DNA of 7,803 nucleotides from Jiangellaceae bacterium (lineage in GTDB: Bacteria; Actinomycetota; Actinomycetes; Jiangellales; Jiangellaceae), in the NCBI GenBank assembly GCA_030146385.1, contig JASLBX010000493.1, positions 1-7,803 of the forward strand. The letters are read 5' to 3'. A program made the position numbers and the translations under genes. Of this stretch, positions 1-6,724 are shown piece after piece; position 1 is the first letter of the stretch; every line of letters starts with the position of its first letter. The notes beneath the pieces were generated by a model, which made no database searches, was not told where the DNA came from, and saw only the letters and a list, made by a program, of their open reading frames with translations.

Positions 1-3000
1 CGCACAGCGGCGTCACGCATGTGAACGTTAACCAGCGGTTCGACGGACTGGAGGTGTTCGGCGCGTACGTGACGGTGAATGTCACGGACGACGGCGAGGT
101 GTTGTTTGTCGGTGACAGCCTGGTCGACGGGCTGAGTGTGGCCGGGCCGGCCGAGGCGGACCTGGACGCGCTCGAAGCGGTCGGGGCCGCCGTCGACGAT
201 CTGGATCTGGACGAGCCGCGCAACGTGCGGGTCATCCGAAGCAGTCGCGGCACAGCTCAGGAGACGGTGCTGTCCGGGGGCAATATCTCGGATGCGGAAA
301 TCCCGGCTCGCCTCGGCTGGCAGGCGACGGATGAGGGGCTGCGGCTCGCCTGGCAGTTGGTCATTGACGACTCTTCGGACGTGCATCTGTGGAACGCAAC
401 CGTCGACGCGGCTACCGGCGAGTTGCTGGCCGCCGAGGACTGGACTTCTGAGGACAGCCCGGCCGGCCTGGCGAGTGCACTTGCGAGGCCACAGCCCGCC
501 GGCCCGGCCACATCCAGGGCCGCTGCGGTGTCCTCGCCCGACCCGGTGGACGACGGTTCGAGCTACCGGGTGTTCGCGCTGCCGAAGGAGAGCCCGAACG
601 ATGGTCCGCGCACCCTGGTCACGACTCCTGCCGATTCGACCGCGTCGCCGTTCGGGTGGCACGACACCGACGGCGCCGAAGGCCCGGAGTTCACGATCAC
701 CCAGGGAAACAACGCCCACGCCTACCTGGACCAGGACAACAACAACTCGTCGGACTTCGGCGACACCGACGGCGGACCGGACTTGAGCTTCGATTTCCCC
801 GCCGATCTGAACGAGCACGCGCAGAACTACCGCGACGCGGCCGTCACCAACCTCTACTACTGGAACAACGTCATCCACGACGTGATGTACCGGTACGGGT
901 TCGACGAGGTGTCCGGGAACTTCCAGGCCAACAACTACGGGCGCGGCGGCACCGCAGGCGACTACGTGCGGGCCGAGGCCGCCGACGGCGCCGGGGTGAA
1001 CAACGCCAACTTCTCCACACCGATCGAGACCGGCACCTCAGGCGGGATGCCGCGGAGGCAGATGTTCCTGTGGCCGGGCAACATTTCCGGGTTCCCGGTC
1101 ACGAACCAGATCGTGGCCGACGGGGTCGGCGTGTTCGACGCGGGATGGTCCCGGTTCGGTGCCGCGCCGAGCGTGGCGGGCACGTCGGGGGAGTTCTTCG
1201 ACGCCGGCACCGGCTGCGCCGAGGCCGACTACGCCGACAACCCGGGCGGCACGTGGCTCGCGATCGTCACCGGCGGCAACTCCGGTTGCCAGAACATCCA
1301 GAAGGCCCGGCAGGCCGGCGCGGCCGGCGCCGCGGCTGTCGTGATGGCCGCTGGGTCGAGCCCGGCCATTCTGACCGGCGCGCAGACTACGGCGGTGCCG
1401 GACATCGCGGTGGCGAGCATCACCGCCGCCGACGGCACCACCATCCGCGACGCGATCGCGTCCGGCCCCGTCACCGGGACGGTGCGCAAGCATCCTGACC
1501 ACCCGGGCATCCGGGACGGCGATTTCGAGTCCGGCATCGTGATCCACGAGTACGCGCACGGGGTGTCCAACCGGCTCACCGGCGGGCCCAGCGTGAATTG
1601 CCTGTCCGGTAACGAGCAGGCCGGCGAGGGGTGGAGCGACTTCCTGGCGATCGCGATGCTGCTCGACCCCGCGCTCGACGACCCCGACACACCGCGCGGG
1701 ATGGGCCCGTACGCGCTGTTCCAGGACTCCCGCCAAGGCGCCGGCATCCGCCCGGCGCCCTACACCCGGGACATGTCGATCCAGCCGTTCACCTACGACT
1801 CGATCAAGACCAGGGGATGGCTGGACGGGACCTCGCTGGCGCTGCCGCACGGGCTCGGCCACGGCTGGGCGGCCGTGCTGTGGGACATGACCTGGGACTT
1901 GATCGATCGGCATGGGTTCAACTCCGACGTCTATGCCCCGTGGCACACCGGCGGCAACAACCGCGCTATCCAGTACGTCATCGACGGGCTGAAGATGCAG
2001 GGCTGCGGCCCCGGCCTCGTGGTGGCCCGCGACGCGATCATCGCCGCTGCCGATGACCTCTCCGACGGCGAGGACACCTGCACCGTGTGGGCGAGCTTCG
2101 CCCGCCGCGGGCTCGGCTACAGCGCCGTGCAGGGCACCACAAACCGCAACGACAACGACGAGGCGTTCGACACCCACCCGGACTGCCTGGACGGCTTTTT
2201 CGGGCGAGTGAACGACTCGCCGTCCATCAACCCCGTCCTAGCCGGATCCAACGTCTCGCTGGTGTTCACCACTGGCGGGGACGACGGGCTGGACATCCTG
2301 GTGGACAACTCGCCGTACTCCCGCCAGGTCAACTGCGCCAACCTGCGCACCGAAGACCCGGATTCAGAGTTCATCACGCCGCGCCCACTTCCGGTCCCGA
2401 CCGTGACACCAGGCAACGCGCGCCTGACCTACGACCCCGATGAGAACCGCTACACCTACCCGTGGCGAACTCTCCAAGAATGGGCGGGAACCTGCCGCGA
2501 AATCGTGGTCACCCGCACCGACGGGGTCCAGCACCGAGCCTTCTTCCGGTTCGACGTGTCAGCGTCGCATCCCGTCTCGGGTCACGTGCTGGACGACGAC
2601 GGGCGTCCCGTCCCCAACGTGACCGTCACGCTCGAAGGCGCACCGGTGCCACCGGCCACGACCGACGCCGACGGGTTCTACTCGTTCTCCAGCGTGCCGA
2701 GCGGCACCTACGACGCGTCGGCCACCGCGCCCGGTGAATGCTACGAGGCACAGACGCAGGAGTTGACCGTCTCCAGGCCCACGACGTTCGACTTCACGCT
2801 GCCGCGGCCGCCGGACGAGTTCGGGTACGTCTGCGGCGTCGAGAGTGCGGCATTCGAAGAGGCCGGCACCGTCCTGCCCATCACCGGCAACAATGTCGCC
2901 GGGACGATCGACCTGCCGTTCCCATTCACGTTCTATGGGTTTGCGCACACCAAGGCGCACGTCTGCACGAACGGGTACATCGAGTTCGTCGGCCCGGCCT

Positions 3001-4466
3001 CGACGACGTGCTCGGCCGGCAATGCGGCCATCCCGACCATCGCCCGGCCCAACGGTGCGATCTCTGGATTCTGGGACTCGCTGTTCGTCGATGATGAAGC
3101 GTCGATCCGTGCCGAGGCGAAGGGGGACGCGCCGAACCGTCGCTTTGTGATTGAGTACCGCAACGTTCACTTCTCCGGCGACACGAGCCGGCGGATCGAT
3201 TTCAACATCGTCCTCCACGAGGACGGCCAGATCGTGACCCAGCACCGCAACATCGCTAACGATGCGCGAGAGCGGGGCAGCTCGGCGACCATCGGGATCG
3301 AGAACCACACCGGCACGATCGCACGGCGGTACTCATTCAACCAGCCAGTCCTCCTGCCCGAACCGTCGGTGACGTCGATCCGATACGTGCCTCCGCCGCC
3401 GGAGCCGGCATTCCCGGTGACCGGCCACGTCCGCGACTCTGCAAACCAGCCGGTGGCCAACGCAACGGTCAGGATCGACGGGACGCCGATTACGCCGGCC
3501 ACGACGGACGCGGACGGCTCCTACACCTTCCCGAGCGTCCCAGAGGGGACGTACAACGCGACGGCGGTCGGCGGCGTGTGCAACGGCGCGCAGACAAAGG
3601 AACTCATCGTGTCGGGTCCCACGACACTGGACTTCGACCTGCCGCCGCTGACCGAGATCCTGCTCATCCCCGATTCGTCGAACGACCGGGTCATGGCGTT
3701 CGACCCGACGACGGGTGATCTGATCGCCCCCGACTACATCCCACATAACCCGGAGGCGGGCGTGGCCACGCCGCAGCACATCATCCCGAACCCCGACGGG
3801 GACGGCTATCTGCTGTCCGACCAGCTCGCAGACGTCATCCATGCCTACGACCTGGACGGCACGTGGCAAGGCGTGTTCGCCCCGGCTGGCGGCCGCGACA
3901 CGTCGATCTTGGACAACATGCGCGGTATTGCCATGTCGCCCGAAGGAACGGTGCTGGCGACCGTGGCGGGCGGCGGCAACGCTCACGCCGTCGCTGAATT
4001 CGACGCGGACGGCGAGTTCATCGGCAACTTCATCGAGAACGAGGCCGGCGGCATGCGGGGTCCGTGGTTCATCCTGTTCCGGGACGCCGACGTCCTGGTG
4101 TCGAGCGTGACGAGCTCGGCCATCCACCGCTTCACGCATGAAGGCGAGCCGCTGGGCGACTTCCACGGCTCGATCGCCTTCCCGCAGCAGATGTACGAGC
4201 TGGACAACGGCAACATCCTGGTGTCGAACTTCAGCTCGCCGTCCGGAGTGTGGGAACTGGACGCGGACGGCAACCTGATCGACATCTACTCGGGAGTGAC
4301 GTCAAATCGCGGTGTGTACGAGCTGCCGAACGGGAACATCCTGACCACCAACTCGTCCGGCGTCCACGAGATTGACCGGGCCGACGGCTTGGTCGAGACC
4401 AAGATCTCGGGGGTTAGCTCCCACCAGATCAGCCGCGTGGACCTGGATCACTGCGTGGCGCCCTGA
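1..4466 (+). CDS. Secreted M36 (fungalysin-type) zinc metalloprotease with PA insert, two CnaB-like domains and a C-terminal beta-propeller; 5'-partial
   Basis: Extracellular endopeptidase, incomplete at the left edge. The frame is open from base 3 with no stop, and the GTG at 21 falls inside a typical FTP propeptide motif (GVTH-VNVNQRFDGLEVFG), so the true start, signal peptide and part of the prodomain lie upstream. Numbering from that GTG: the rest of the propeptide spans roughly 1-140. The M36 catalytic core spans about 210-725, with YYWNNVIHD near 279, zinc motif HEYAH at 509-513 and third ligand E536 in GEGWSD; all metal and catalytic residues are present. A protease-associated (PA) domain is inserted at about 377-487. 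Two carboxypeptidase-regulatory-like beta-sandwiches lie at about 850-929 and 1131-1209, about 57% identical, flanking a different beta-rich domain (about 931-1123). Six propeller-like repeats follow (1210-1477). There is no LPXTG motif or C-terminal membrane anchor, so release into the medium is likely. It converges with the S1 protease gene. The family call is firm; the roles of the tail domains (substrate or surface binding) are inferred. Confidence 0.93.
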   Translation, partial: HSGVTHVNVNQRFDGLEVFGAYVTVNVTDDGEVLFVGDSLVDGLSVAGPAEADLDALEAVGAAVDDLDLDEPRNVRVIRSSRGTAQETVLSGGNISDAEIPARLGWQATDEGLRLAWQLVIDDSSDVHLWNATVDAATGELLAAEDWTSEDSPAGLASALARPQPAGPATSRAAAVSSPDPVDDGSSYRVFALPKESPNDGPRTLVTTPADSTASPFGWHDTDGAEGPEFTITQGNNAHAYLDQDNNNSSDFGDTDGGPDLSFDFPADLNEHAQNYRDAAVTNLYYWNNVIHDVMYRYGFDEVSGNFQANNYGRGGTAGDYVRAEAADGAGVNNANFSTPIETGTSGGMPRRQMFLWPGNISGFPVTNQIVADGVGVFDAGWSRFGAAPSVAGTSGEFFDAGTGCAEADYADNPGGTWLAIVTGGNSGCQNIQKARQAGAAGAAAVVMAAGSSPAILTGAQTTAVPDIAVASITAADGTTIRDAIASGPVTGTVRKHPDHPGIRDGDFESGIVIHEYAHGVSNRLTGGPSVNCLSGNEQAGEGWSDFLAIAMLLDPALDDPDTPRGMGPYALFQDSRQGAGIRPAPYTRDMSIQPFTYDSIKTRGWLDGTSLALPHGLGHGWAAVLWDMTWDLIDRHGFNSDVYAPWHTGGNNRAIQYVIDGLKMQGCGPGLVVARDAIIAAADDLSDGEDTCTVWASFARRGLGYSAVQGTTNRNDNDEAFDTHPDCLDGFFGRVNDSPSINPVLAGSNVSLVFTTGGDDGLDILVDNSPYSRQVNCANLRTEDPDSEFITPRPLPVPTVTPGNARLTYDPDENRYTYPWRTLQEWAGTCREIVVTRTDGVQHRAFFRFDVSASHPVSGHVLDDDGRPVPNVTVTLEGAPVPPATTDADGFYSFSSVPSGTYDASATAPGECYEAQTQELTVSRPTTFDFTLPRPPDEFGYVCGVESAAFEEAGTVLPITGNNVAGTIDLPFPFTFYGFAHTKAHVCTNGYIEFVGPASTTCSAGNAAIPTIARPNGAISGFWDSLFVDDEASIRAEAKGDAPNRRFVIEYRNVHFSGDTSRRIDFNIVLHEDGQIVTQHRNIANDARERGSSATIGIENHTGTIARRYSFNQPVLLPEPSVTSIRYVPPPPEPAFPVTGHVRDSANQPVANATVRIDGTPITPATTDADGSYTFPSVPEGTYNATAVGGVCNGAQTKELIVSGPTTLDFDLPPLTEILLIPDSSNDRVMAFDPTTGDLIAPDYIPHNPEAGVATPQHIIPNPDGDGYLLSDQLADVIHAYDLDGTWQGVFAPAGGRDTSILDNMRGIAMSPEGTVLATVAGGGNAHAVAEFDADGEFIGNFIENEAGGMRGPWFILFRDADVLVSSVTSSAIHRFTHEGEPLGDFHGSIAFPQQMYELDNGNILVSNFSSPSGVWELDADGNLIDIYSGVTSNRGVYELPNGNILTTNSSGVHEIDRADGLVETKISGVSSHQISRVDLDHCVAP

Positions 4467-4483
4467 CGTCCCGTAGAGGAGTG

Positions 4484-4516
4484 CTTCTCGGGGACGGCCG
4501 TACCGTCCCCGCGAGG
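4484..4516. terminator. GC-rich hairpin between convergent protease genes
   Basis: GGGGACGG (4490-4497) and CCGTCCCC (4503-4510) form a perfect 8-bp stem around a 5-base loop. A further C-G pair sits at its base, and after one mismatch four more pairs, one a wobble, reach 4484 and 4516. It begins 18 bases after the M36 stop codon. There is no T-run on either side, so it is a GC-rich, non-canonical terminator candidate of a kind common in actinobacteria. It could serve both converging transcripts. Confidence 0.55.
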
Positions 4517-4535
4517 ACCATTCGGGCTGCCACCG

Positions 4536-4584
4536 AAATGATCTCGCCAGGAAACCGCACCTCGCTGATCAAAGCGCCGTAAAC
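4536..4584 (+). repeat. Interspersed repeat, copy A
   Basis: A 49-base unit matching copy B (5516-5565) at about 44 of 50 aligned positions, with one single-base indel. Shared blocks are AAATGATCTCG, GAAACCGC, and CTCGCTGATC followed by AAAGCGCCGT. It is also close to the reverse complement of copy C. It lies 21 bases beyond the stop codon of the S1 protease gene, in the convergent intergenic region. It encodes nothing recognisable. Copies A and B are direct repeats bracketing the protease gene; A and C are inverted. Confidence 0.85.
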
Positions 4585-4605
4585 CCAGGAGTGGGCCGAT
4601 ACGCA

Positions 4606-5430
4606 TCACGGCAGGTCCACAAACTGTCCCAGGAAGTTGCGGGCCGACTCGGTGTCCATCCTGTACGTCTTGTCGGTCGCCTTGCACACAGCGTCACCCG
4701 TCACCGTGATCGATGCGACGATGTCAGTCTCGACTCCGTCCAGATGAATGAAGTGCGGGCCACCCGAGTCGCCAAAGCAAGTACCACCGTTGTCGCGCCC
4801 CGGTGTGCTGGTCATCGGCAGCGACAGCCACGCGGCGGTCAGCGAGTTGAACCCCTGCTCGGCGCGGTTACGGTCGACGTTGTCGAGGATGCCCTGGATG
4901 CCGGTGCGCATCGAATCACGCACCGTTCCGTACCCGACCGCCGTGAAACGGGTGTCCTTCAATGTCCCGGCCGCCTTCAAGTCATCGAGTAGCCCCGCCT
5001 CGGGCAGCCTCGCGGGCGTGATACCAGGATCATCGTCCAGCACGATCACCGCCACGTCACCTGGATCCGAGATGCCGCCCTCGCCGGTGAAGCCGAAGGC
5101 CGGGTTCGTATGCCACGTTCCGGTGAAGAACGTGCCGTTCTCGCTGATCGTCGGGTCGAACGTGACCAGCACCGTGGCGTCGAACTGCTCGACAATTGAG
5201 TCGAGCGGTGCGGTGCAATGCGAGGCAGTAAGGAAAACCTGGTCGTCGATCAGCGTTCCCGAACAGAACTGGAGAAGTCCGAGGTCGGGCACATCGAGGA
5301 CGATGGACCCCACATTGGGGTGGTCATCACGGTCGGGCTCACCGAAGACGATCGCTCCGGCCGGCATCGCGACCGCCGGCACGAGCGCAACTGCCACGGC
5401 GAGAGACAGAATGTGCTTCTGAACGCGCAT
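4606..5430 (-). CDS. Secreted S1-family (chymotrypsin-fold) serine protease
   Basis: An exported serine endopeptidase of 274 residues, a normal length for a single-domain S1 enzyme. The start at 5430 is chosen because it gives a clean Sec signal peptide (MRVQKH, then a hydrophobic stretch ending AGA at 24-26) and has AAGGGA six bases upstream. The longer open frame to 5553 reads through a repeat copy and is not credible. The catalytic triad is H71 (TASHC), D125 (GDVAVIVL) and S222 (GDSGGP). C56 and C72 would form the His-loop disulfide, and C218 and C249 a second. Predicted signal cleavage leaves I27 (IVFGE) as the N-terminus, the position that normally needs zymogen cleavage, and D221 is present to pair with it. 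The residue six before the catalytic serine is G216, not Asp, which argues against trypsin-like Arg/Lys preference. It appears monocistronic, with its own promoter-like region, converges on the M36 gene, and is bracketed by interspersed repeats. Confidence 0.93.
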   Translation of the reverse strand: MRVQKHILSLAVAVALVPAVAMPAGAIVFGEPDRDDHPNVGSIVLDVPDLGLLQFCSGTLIDDQVFLTASHCTAPLDSIVEQFDATVLVTFDPTISENGTFFTGTWHTNPAFGFTGEGGISDPGDVAVIVLDDDPGITPARLPEAGLLDDLKAAGTLKDTRFTAVGYGTVRDSMRTGIQGILDNVDRNRAEQGFNSLTAAWLSLPMTSTPGRDNGGTCFGDSGGPHFIHLDGVETDIVASITVTGDAVCKATDKTYRMDTESARNFLGQFVDLP

Positions 5431-5436
5431 GAGGCT

Positions 5437-5442
5437 TCCCTT
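5437..5442 (-). promoter_or_regulatory. Ribosome binding site of the S1 protease gene
   Basis: On the minus strand AAGGGA lies six bases before the ATG at 5430. This decides the start: no comparable site precedes the in-frame upstream codons, and the signal peptide begins exactly here. Confidence 0.7.
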
Positions 5443-5465
5443 CACCAGCCCGGAGCAACACTTGG

Positions 5466-5494
5466 AATCTACTGCCGGGTATTGCACCCGCCAA
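5466..5494 (-). promoter_or_regulatory. Candidate sigma-70-type promoter of the S1 protease gene with embedded dyads
   Basis: Read on the minus strand: TTGGCG (5494-5489), a 17-base spacer, then TAGATT (5471-5466). Each hexamer matches the consensus at 4 of 6 positions. A start near 5459 would give a leader of about 29 bases. The spacer carries an inverted repeat CGGGT-N5-ACCCG (5476-5490), and the -35 hexamer is one arm of another, CGCCAA-N11-TTGGCG (5489-5511). These are possible operators. Assigned by eye only. Confidence 0.42.
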
Positions 5495-5515
5495 GACATC
5501 GCGGGTTGGCGTCGC

Positions 5516-5565
5516 AAATGATCTCGGTAGCGAAACCGCCTCTCGCTGATCAAAGCGCCGTCAAC
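5516..5565 (+). repeat. Interspersed repeat, copy B
   Basis: Direct repeat of copy A (4536-4584), about 88% identical over 50 columns, differing at the CC/GT doublet, a one-base indel, AC/CT and one late base. It lies upstream of the S1 protease promoter. It pairs with copy C to form a long palindrome. Confidence 0.85.
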
Positions 5566-5627
5566 GACCGCTGAAATCCATAATCAGCGACGGTTGGATC
5601 AGCGAGGAGCGGTTTCCTAGCGGATCA
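5519..5627. repeat. Long imperfect palindrome formed by repeat copies B and C
   Basis: The two repeats face each other across a short centre. Complementary blocks, outside in: TGATC (5519-5523) with GATCA (5623-5627); CG with CG; TAG (5528-5530) with CTA (5617-5619); GAAACCGC (5532-5539) with GCGGTTTC (5609-5616); CTCGCTGATC (5542-5551) with GATCAGCGAG (5597-5606); CCGT (5558-5561) with ACGG (5590-5593); CGCTGA (5569-5574) with TCAGCG (5584-5589) around a 9-base loop. This gives about 38 pairs over 109 bases, interrupted only by small bulges and mismatches. It starts 29 bases after the stop codon of the leftward membrane-protein gene, so it could act as that gene's terminator, or it may be a BIME/MITE-like element. 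No ORF in it looks real. Confidence 0.85.
5590..5627 (-). repeat. Interspersed repeat, copy C (inverted)
   Basis: The reverse complement aligns with copy A from TGATC through AGGAAACCGC, one differing base, CCTCGCTGATC, and on to CCGT, with a one-base gap, a few substitutions and a three-base gap near the end. It is inverted relative to copies A and B, and forms the right arm of the palindrome. The heptamer ATCAGCG occurs three times within 5583-5630. Confidence 0.8.
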
Positions 5628-5656
5628 GCGCCTGCCCACCCACGAGTCCAGCGACG

Positions 5657-6688
5657 CTAGGTGGCTCGGCGGCGGAGGTAGTAGGCGAGCGTCGCGGCGC
5701 CGAGCGCAACGCCCCACACAGGCCAGAGCAGCTGCGGCACGTAGATCCAGAACCCGTCGACCATCCCGGAGAACGCCGACAATTGGGTGCTCAGGGACAG
5801 GCCGGCCGAGGTGACGAGCACGCTGACCACCGATGCCGGAACCACAGCTAGCTTGATCGGCACTGGCCGTCCGGCCAGGCCAAGCATCCACCGTGGGAAC
5901 CGCTCACCCCACCGCTGCACGAGTCCGAGCGTGAGTACCGCTCCGATCACCGCGAAGGTTGCCAGCCAGGCGCCGGCCCACGCTCCGCCGTCCGCGTGGA
6001 GCTCGTCCACGAACGCGTCGTTGACCAGCAGCGGGATCCCAAGCAGCCACGCGTACCGAGTGACTGCGTAGATGAGCGGGATCGCCACGGCCACGTACAC
6101 CGCCCAGCGGCCCCAACGCGCGGCCGCAGGCGGAGTGGCCCATGCAGGCTCGGCGGTGCGGGCGCGAGTACGACGTTGCCAAGCCAGCACTGTTCCGGCT
6201 ACCAGAAAGCCACCCAAGACTGCGAAGGCCTGGTTGAGCAGCGGCCAGCTGAACGCTGCCGAGTAGTCCACGCCGGGTGGGAAGCCGAACGGGGCTCCAA
6301 CGATGAGTACTGGTGCGTATCCGACCAGCGCCAGCAGATTTACCTCCGGGACGATGACCAGCAATGCGCCGGCCACCAGCCAGCCGAAGCCGAGCAACGC
6401 TGTCCTCAGTGGTGCGGTCGGGCGGGCATCGCCGACCATGATGAGCGCCGCGACGGCGGTCGCGACCAGCACGCCGGCGAACAGCGGTGCGCCGACCTCG
6501 GCAGGCAGGGCTCGCAGCGGGCCCATCGAGTCGGGGTTCTCCGTCCCGAAGGGAAAGCCGTCACCGGTCACCGTCCAGATCAGGGCGATCGTCGCGTAGG
6601 CCGCGGCCCAGCCGGCCGCCGCGTAGCCAATCCAATGCGTCCAGTGGCGCCGGGCGGTGGGGTTCTGTGTGAGATTCGTCGTCGTCAT
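5657..6688 (-). CDS. Multi-pass membrane protein of unknown function beside a two-component system
   Basis: A 343-residue integral membrane protein that I do not recognise as a named family. Hydrophobic segments lie near 18-40, 66-86, 93-114, 115-134, 149-170, 195-220, 236-257, 278-300 and 316-337. The positive-inside rule fits eight true helices with both ends cytoplasmic: RR near the N-terminus, Arg-rich 171-195, Arg/Lys-rich 258-279, and the C-terminal LRRRAT. The segment near 115-134 would then be re-entrant or extracytoplasmic. An acidic loop (DAFVDELHADGG, 224-235) would be outside. I see no ABC, MFS or peptidase signature. The start at 6688 gives the first Met of a short basic N-terminus with a weak GGTGG-type Shine-Dalgarno. 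The gene follows the response regulator on the same strand after 92 bases, so it may be regulated by it or work with the kinase; that is inference from position only. Confidence 0.82.
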   Translation of the reverse strand: MTTTNLTQNPTARRHWTHWIGYAAAGWAAAYATIALIWTVTGDGFPFGTENPDSMGPLRALPAEVGAPLFAGVLVATAVAALIMVGDARPTAPLRTALLGFGWLVAGALLVIVPEVNLLALVGYAPVLIVGAPFGFPPGVDYSAAFSWPLLNQAFAVLGGFLVAGTVLAWQRRTRARTAEPAWATPPAAARWGRWAVYVAVAIPLIYAVTRYAWLLGIPLLVNDAFVDELHADGGAWAGAWLATFAVIGAVLTLGLVQRWGERFPRWMLGLAGRPVPIKLAVVPASVVSVLVTSAGLSLSTQLSAFSGMVDGFWIYVPQLLWPVWGVALGAATLAYYLRRRAT

Positions 6689-6695
6689 GGTTCCA

Positions 6696-6713
6696 CCGTC
6701 GCCCGGGCGACGG
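6696..6713. promoter_or_regulatory. Perfect 18-bp palindrome upstream of the membrane-protein start
   Basis: CCGTCGCCCGGGCGACGG is its own reverse complement and lies 7 bases before the ATG at 6688. With one bulged base, CAC/GTG pairs extend it. It could be the operator of a dimeric regulator. In the transcript its 3' arm runs into the GGTGG ribosome site, so the folded form would partly mask translation initiation. Function is inferred; the symmetry is directly visible. Confidence 0.55.
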
Positions 6714-6724
6714 GTGCCCGACTT

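Noticed and set aside
1038..2177. Long open frame on the minus strand (379 codons) across the M36 gene
   Set aside because: It is antisense to the conserved catalytic and PA domains. Its translation is Arg/Gly/Ala/Val-rich with no recognisable motif, as expected of a shadow frame in high-GC DNA.
4748..5422. Plus-strand open frame of 224 codons antisense to the S1 protease
   Set aside because: The minus strand shows a full catalytic triad, signal peptide, ribosome site and promoter-like region. The Ser/Pro-rich plus-strand product is a shadow.
5431..5553. N-terminal extension of the S1 protease to an ATG at 5553
   Set aside because: The extra residues would be encoded by repeat copy B and the promoter, would bury the signal peptide internally, and lack a ribosome site.
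4536..5627. Interpretation of the bracketed segment as an insertion sequence
   Set aside because: No transposase or fragment of one is present between the repeats, and I found no convincing target-site duplication at the outer ends. It is kept as a repeat family and not called an IS.
5516..5630. Possible CRISPR-like array or tandem repeat from the recurring ATCAGCG/CGCTGAT heptamers
   Set aside because: There are only a few copies, in both orientations with unequal spacing, explained by the inverted repeat units.
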